Below, in pieces: positions 60,840 to 64,000 of a DNA stretch of 64,000 nucleotides. Below the pieces are notes generated by a model that was given only the letters and a program-made list of their open reading frames with translations, searched no databases and was not told the DNA's origin. Both the position numbers and the translations under genes were made by a program. Location of the stretch: contig MPNW01000277.1 in NCBI GenBank assembly GCA_011800805.1, positions 151,781-215,780 on the forward strand. Reading direction: 5' to 3'. Positions within the stretch are counted from its first letter, which is position 1, and the number at the start of each line of letters is the position of its first letter. This stretch comes from Hirudo medicinalis. Lineage: Eukaryota; Annelida; Clitellata; Hirudinida; Hirudinidae.

Positions 60840-63669
60840 ATATAAAAATAATAGATTCCAAATATAACAGAATAACCCCTAATAAAGTAATCACTGATTA
60901 GGGATACTAGGAAGAAATGTAATGCTCATATCAAATGAATTAAGACATTTTTGAAACAATTATAAGTATATACAATATTTTTTAATGATATTTTATTCTA
61001 TTTTTCCTTGTAATTGAAATAAATGTGATTGAGTCTAATAATGAACACAAATGAAACATGCATGGTTAAAAATTGACAGCAATATATTTATACACTAACA
61101 ACAACAACAACAACAAACATCAACATACAACACAAGCCTGAACAACAGCAACATACAAAGCTGGACAACAACAACAACAAACATTGAGAGCAAATAGGAT
61201 GCTTGAATGAATAATGTTTCCAAGAATGAAATGTCACTTCAGAAAAACCATCTGCTTCAATTTTACTTTTAAACCTAATTAAATATTCATGAGATCTTTT
61301 TATAGCTTCGAATGAACCTCATGTTATTCAGTTAAAATAAACCTTTTTTGTGGCTTTCCATGCATCCTGGAAATGTTTCAAAAGAGAATAATATTAATTA
61401 TAATAATATAAAATTAATTATAATTATATAATTAAAATATATTATATATTAATATGTTTTATGTTATATTGATTAATTATATTATTGATTAATTATATTA
61501 ATAATAATTAATTAATTAATTGCATTATATTATTAATAATTAATTAATTATATTATATTATTATTATATTATATTATATATATAATTAATTATAATTATA
61601 TAATTACATTATATATTATATGTAATAATAATTATTACTATTATAATTATTATAATTATTATTATTATTATTACTATTATATTAATAATGATAATGATGA
61701 TGATGATAATAATAATAACAATATTAATATTATTAAATTAACATATTTAATATTATTCGTTTATTTTGGAGAATTCTAAAGATTCAAGCACTGAGGATTG
61801 GGAAACAAGTGTGAGAAAATATGGCAAAGCATTATTATTATTATGCACATTAGCATTATTATGCCCAATTATAATTTGAGAATTTTATGGACATGACATC
61901 AACCCATCACAAATTACAGAGAAAATGTCGGTATCATTTGAAAGTTCCAATTAATCATTCCGAATACCATGAGGATATTCTGATATTTTTCAAAGTCAAA
62001 TAAATGTTCAGTTTAAGTCTATTAAAACAATTAATTCAAGTTCATTTAAAACAAAGCTTCAAACACAAATTTAGTTTGGTCCTCAAATCTATCAAAATTT
62101 CGAAATGTTCATTAAGTTGTGTCATTTCACAACGACGTTTGATTATAAATTGTTACAAAAGTCTGCTCTGAAAGAGCATTTCTGGACGAGAACATGTCAT
62201 TTGGATGAGCTAAAATTATCAGCAGCAAAAATAGAAACTTGAAATGAAAACAACAACAGACCTTTTAATGACCAGGGTCCTCTTCCACTTCTGCGCCTCT
62301 TTGCAAATCGAAGAAAAAGCACTCAAAAACAAAATCTTCAACAAAGTATCTTACGATCAGATATTCTTCGAAACCGCAGACCGAAAGCAGAGCTGGAAGC
62401 AATCAGACAAATATTCTAAATGAGCCTAAGAATCAAAAACAGCCATGTTTTCGTTTGAGAAAGCCCCCTGAGTAATAATCACATCTTCATTCGATGATAT
62501 TTATCTGTTTGTAGCAGACGATCGGCCTACGACGAAATACAAAATCGATTTTCGGAAAGAGACATCTATCGAATGCTTTGAGAGTTGCTCACATTTATTA
62601 ACGTTAAATATGGACAAAATTTATTATACGCATTTGAACAATTTAGAGATTTCCTCTTTAAATTTTTGTTTAGAGCATAACATTGTTGTTTTAATGTTAT
62701 TAAAATAAGCAGGTAGAAGTTATTAAATATATTCATACAAATTATTTATGTAATCTGGGAATAGTATTTCAATTTTTGTACAATTCTTGATTTTACGAAA
62801 CTGGCACGATATCACTTATTATTAGCTTCAGTATGTTTCGCAATGTAATAAATTTCTTTCGTGTCATTTCAGCCAGCTTATCTTGAGATTACAGAAGAAG
62901 CAGTTTTATGAAACAACGGGGTTCATTATCTAGACCTCCAAATTGTCTGAACAGTCTTAATCTGCTAGACCAGACTATGTATTTTCTTTAAAAAGTTTTT
63001 GTTTGCTGTTTGGCCGACCTTGAATGTGTTCAATGAATGAGTTCAATCGTTTAAGGACAAGCGTGATTTTATGATTTTACGATAGAATTTTCTCTCCTTG
63101 CAAATATTTAATTCAAAGTATTAACCGCACTGCTTAGGCGAAGATGAAGAGAACAAATATTACTGAATTACGAGCATGATGAGTTGATTTAAGAATTTCA
63201 ATTTAAACGAATTTGTTTGAGTTTGTTGTCACTAACGGACGACCGACCCCCAATTATGTCGATTTCATGGATTACATTTTCTTATTTGTTTATGGTGTTT
63301 AGATAATATTAATTATTATTATTTAGAAGCGATTTAATTTAAGCGAAGAAGTATTTAATTTAATTTAAGTAAGTAATATTAATAATCTAATAATTATCAG
63401 ATTAATAGTAAACAAAATAACGACAATATTGTTAATATTATTATCTGTCATTAAGTAACTATGAATTTAATTTCTTTTAAATGAACAAAATTTATTTCAC
63501 AAAAAGTAGTATATTTTATCGCTCGACAAGCATTTTAAGAAAAATAAAATCCTAAACCGTCTCCCATGCGTGAATGCAACTCGAACCCTAGATCCCTCCA
63601 CAGAAATTATTAAAAAATTTATCAAGACAACATCCCTTTATAAAAAATTATTTAAGCCAATAACTCTGT
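60840..63669. other. Gene-poor AT-rich DNA
   Basis: No supportable exon, RNA gene or mobile element. Short ACA runs occur at 61100-61180. A B-box-like AACTCGAACCCTAG sits near 63580. Confidence 0.4.
61385..61740. repeat. Extremely AT-rich palindromic tract (TTAATTAATTA / TATATTAT)
   Basis: About 350 bases of almost only A and T with many self-complementary ATTAATTAAT and ATATAAT units, ending in a short GATGATGAT run. Confidence 0.85.
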
Positions 63670-63675
63670 TTTATT
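63670..63675 (-). terminator. Candidate poly(A) signal AATAAA for the right-edge gene
   Basis: TTTATT on the plus strand reads AATAAA on the minus strand, about 20 bases after the stop codon at 63697-63695. Confidence 0.5.
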
Positions 63676-63694
63676 CTGTCCGAGTGAATAATAA

Positions 63695-64000
63695 TCAATC
63701 AAAGAAATCCAACGGATGATTGCCAGGCGTCACATCCTCCGCAAGCCTCATGGTGCTGTGGAGGGGGTAGCTGTAAGTACTGTGCAGAAATACAGATTGG
63801 AGGACACCCTGTTCTTCTGATTCGGATTTCGAATCCTGCTCGATACATCCGGGCACTTCTCCTATGGAACTCACGTCGCTCAGTGAAGGAAGCCTAGTTT
63901 GCTGTTTCTCGTGTTTCAGAATTCTGCAAATTTCTCTGCAGTAGCCTAGATAAGACTGTTTCCCAAGTGAACTTTTCCCATCCTCGTCGTCGTCGTCATC
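63695..64000 (-). CDS. C-terminal end of an unrecognised gene (partial, cut by window edge)
   Basis: A minus-strand frame is open from the window edge to a TGA at 63697-63695 (101 residues). It starts with a GAT-encoded DDDDDEDG run, continues with QSYLGYCREICRILKHEK, an acidic Ser/Glu stretch (DSKSESEEQG), and ends GNHPLDFFD. Codon use and composition look coding, and AATAAA follows closely. I do not recognise the family; the upstream part is outside the window. Confidence 0.6.
   Translation of the reverse strand, partial: DDDDDEDGKSSLGKQSYLGYCREICRILKHEKQQTRLPSLSDVSSIGEVPGCIEQDSKSESEEQGVLQSVFLHSTYSYPLHSTMRLAEDVTPGNHPLDFFD

Overview
This is a piece of an animal nuclear genome. It is AT-rich, every recognisable gene is split by GT-AG introns, introns hold long trinucleotide and tetranucleotide microsatellites (ATT, GAT/ATC, GGAT/ATCC), and there is a scaffold gap of Ns. 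All seven identified genes are conserved bilaterian single-copy types. Gene structure and the microsatellite-rich introns suggest a lophotrochozoan, and a leech-like annelid such as Helobdella is my best guess; that is inference, not proof.

Layout: a terminal-inverted-repeat transposon relic (0.1-1.1 kb); WDR26 (+, 13 coding exons, 3.1-12.1 kb); a gap (13.3-13.9 kb); GDAP2 (-, 6 exons, 14.2-18.0 kb); NUMB (+, 7 exons, 19.1-21.5 kb); WAC (-, 12 exons, 22.1-26.8 kb); hyccin/FAM126 (-, 12 exons, 28.5-36.9 kb); UBE2G2 (+, 5 exons, 37.3-39.1 kb); a small fold-back element (39.5-39.9 kb); the DLK/LZK-type MAP3K (-, at least 14 exons, 43.8-55.8 kb, perhaps with a last exon near 41.7 kb); then about 7 kb of mostly repetitive, gene-poor DNA; and the C-terminal end of an unrecognised minus-strand gene at the right edge. 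Exon junctions were placed by matching remembered family conservation, splice signals and reading phase. Phases close for WDR26 (640 aa), GDAP2 (548 aa), hyccin (572 aa), UBE2G2 (165 aa) and WAC (874 aa from an in-frame ATG). NUMB closes only if one base is added at the exon 1/2 junction.

The genes are not a pathway cluster. They cover ubiquitin ligation (WDR26 in CTLH/GID; UBE2G2 in ERAD), chromatin and transcription (WAC), Notch/endocytosis (NUMB), PI4P synthesis at the plasma membrane (hyccin), stress-kinase signalling (DLK) and an ADP-ribose/lipid-binding-fold protein (GDAP2). Hyccin and UBE2G2 are divergent with only 396 bp between start codons, so a shared promoter is likely.

The most interesting unexplained signal is in the introns. 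GAT-type repeats often follow 5' splice sites and ATC-type repeats often precede 3' splice sites, and several introns hold perfect inverted pairs of such repeats that could fold the intron. No prokaryote-style system, CRISPR array, intact tRNA or rRNA was seen.
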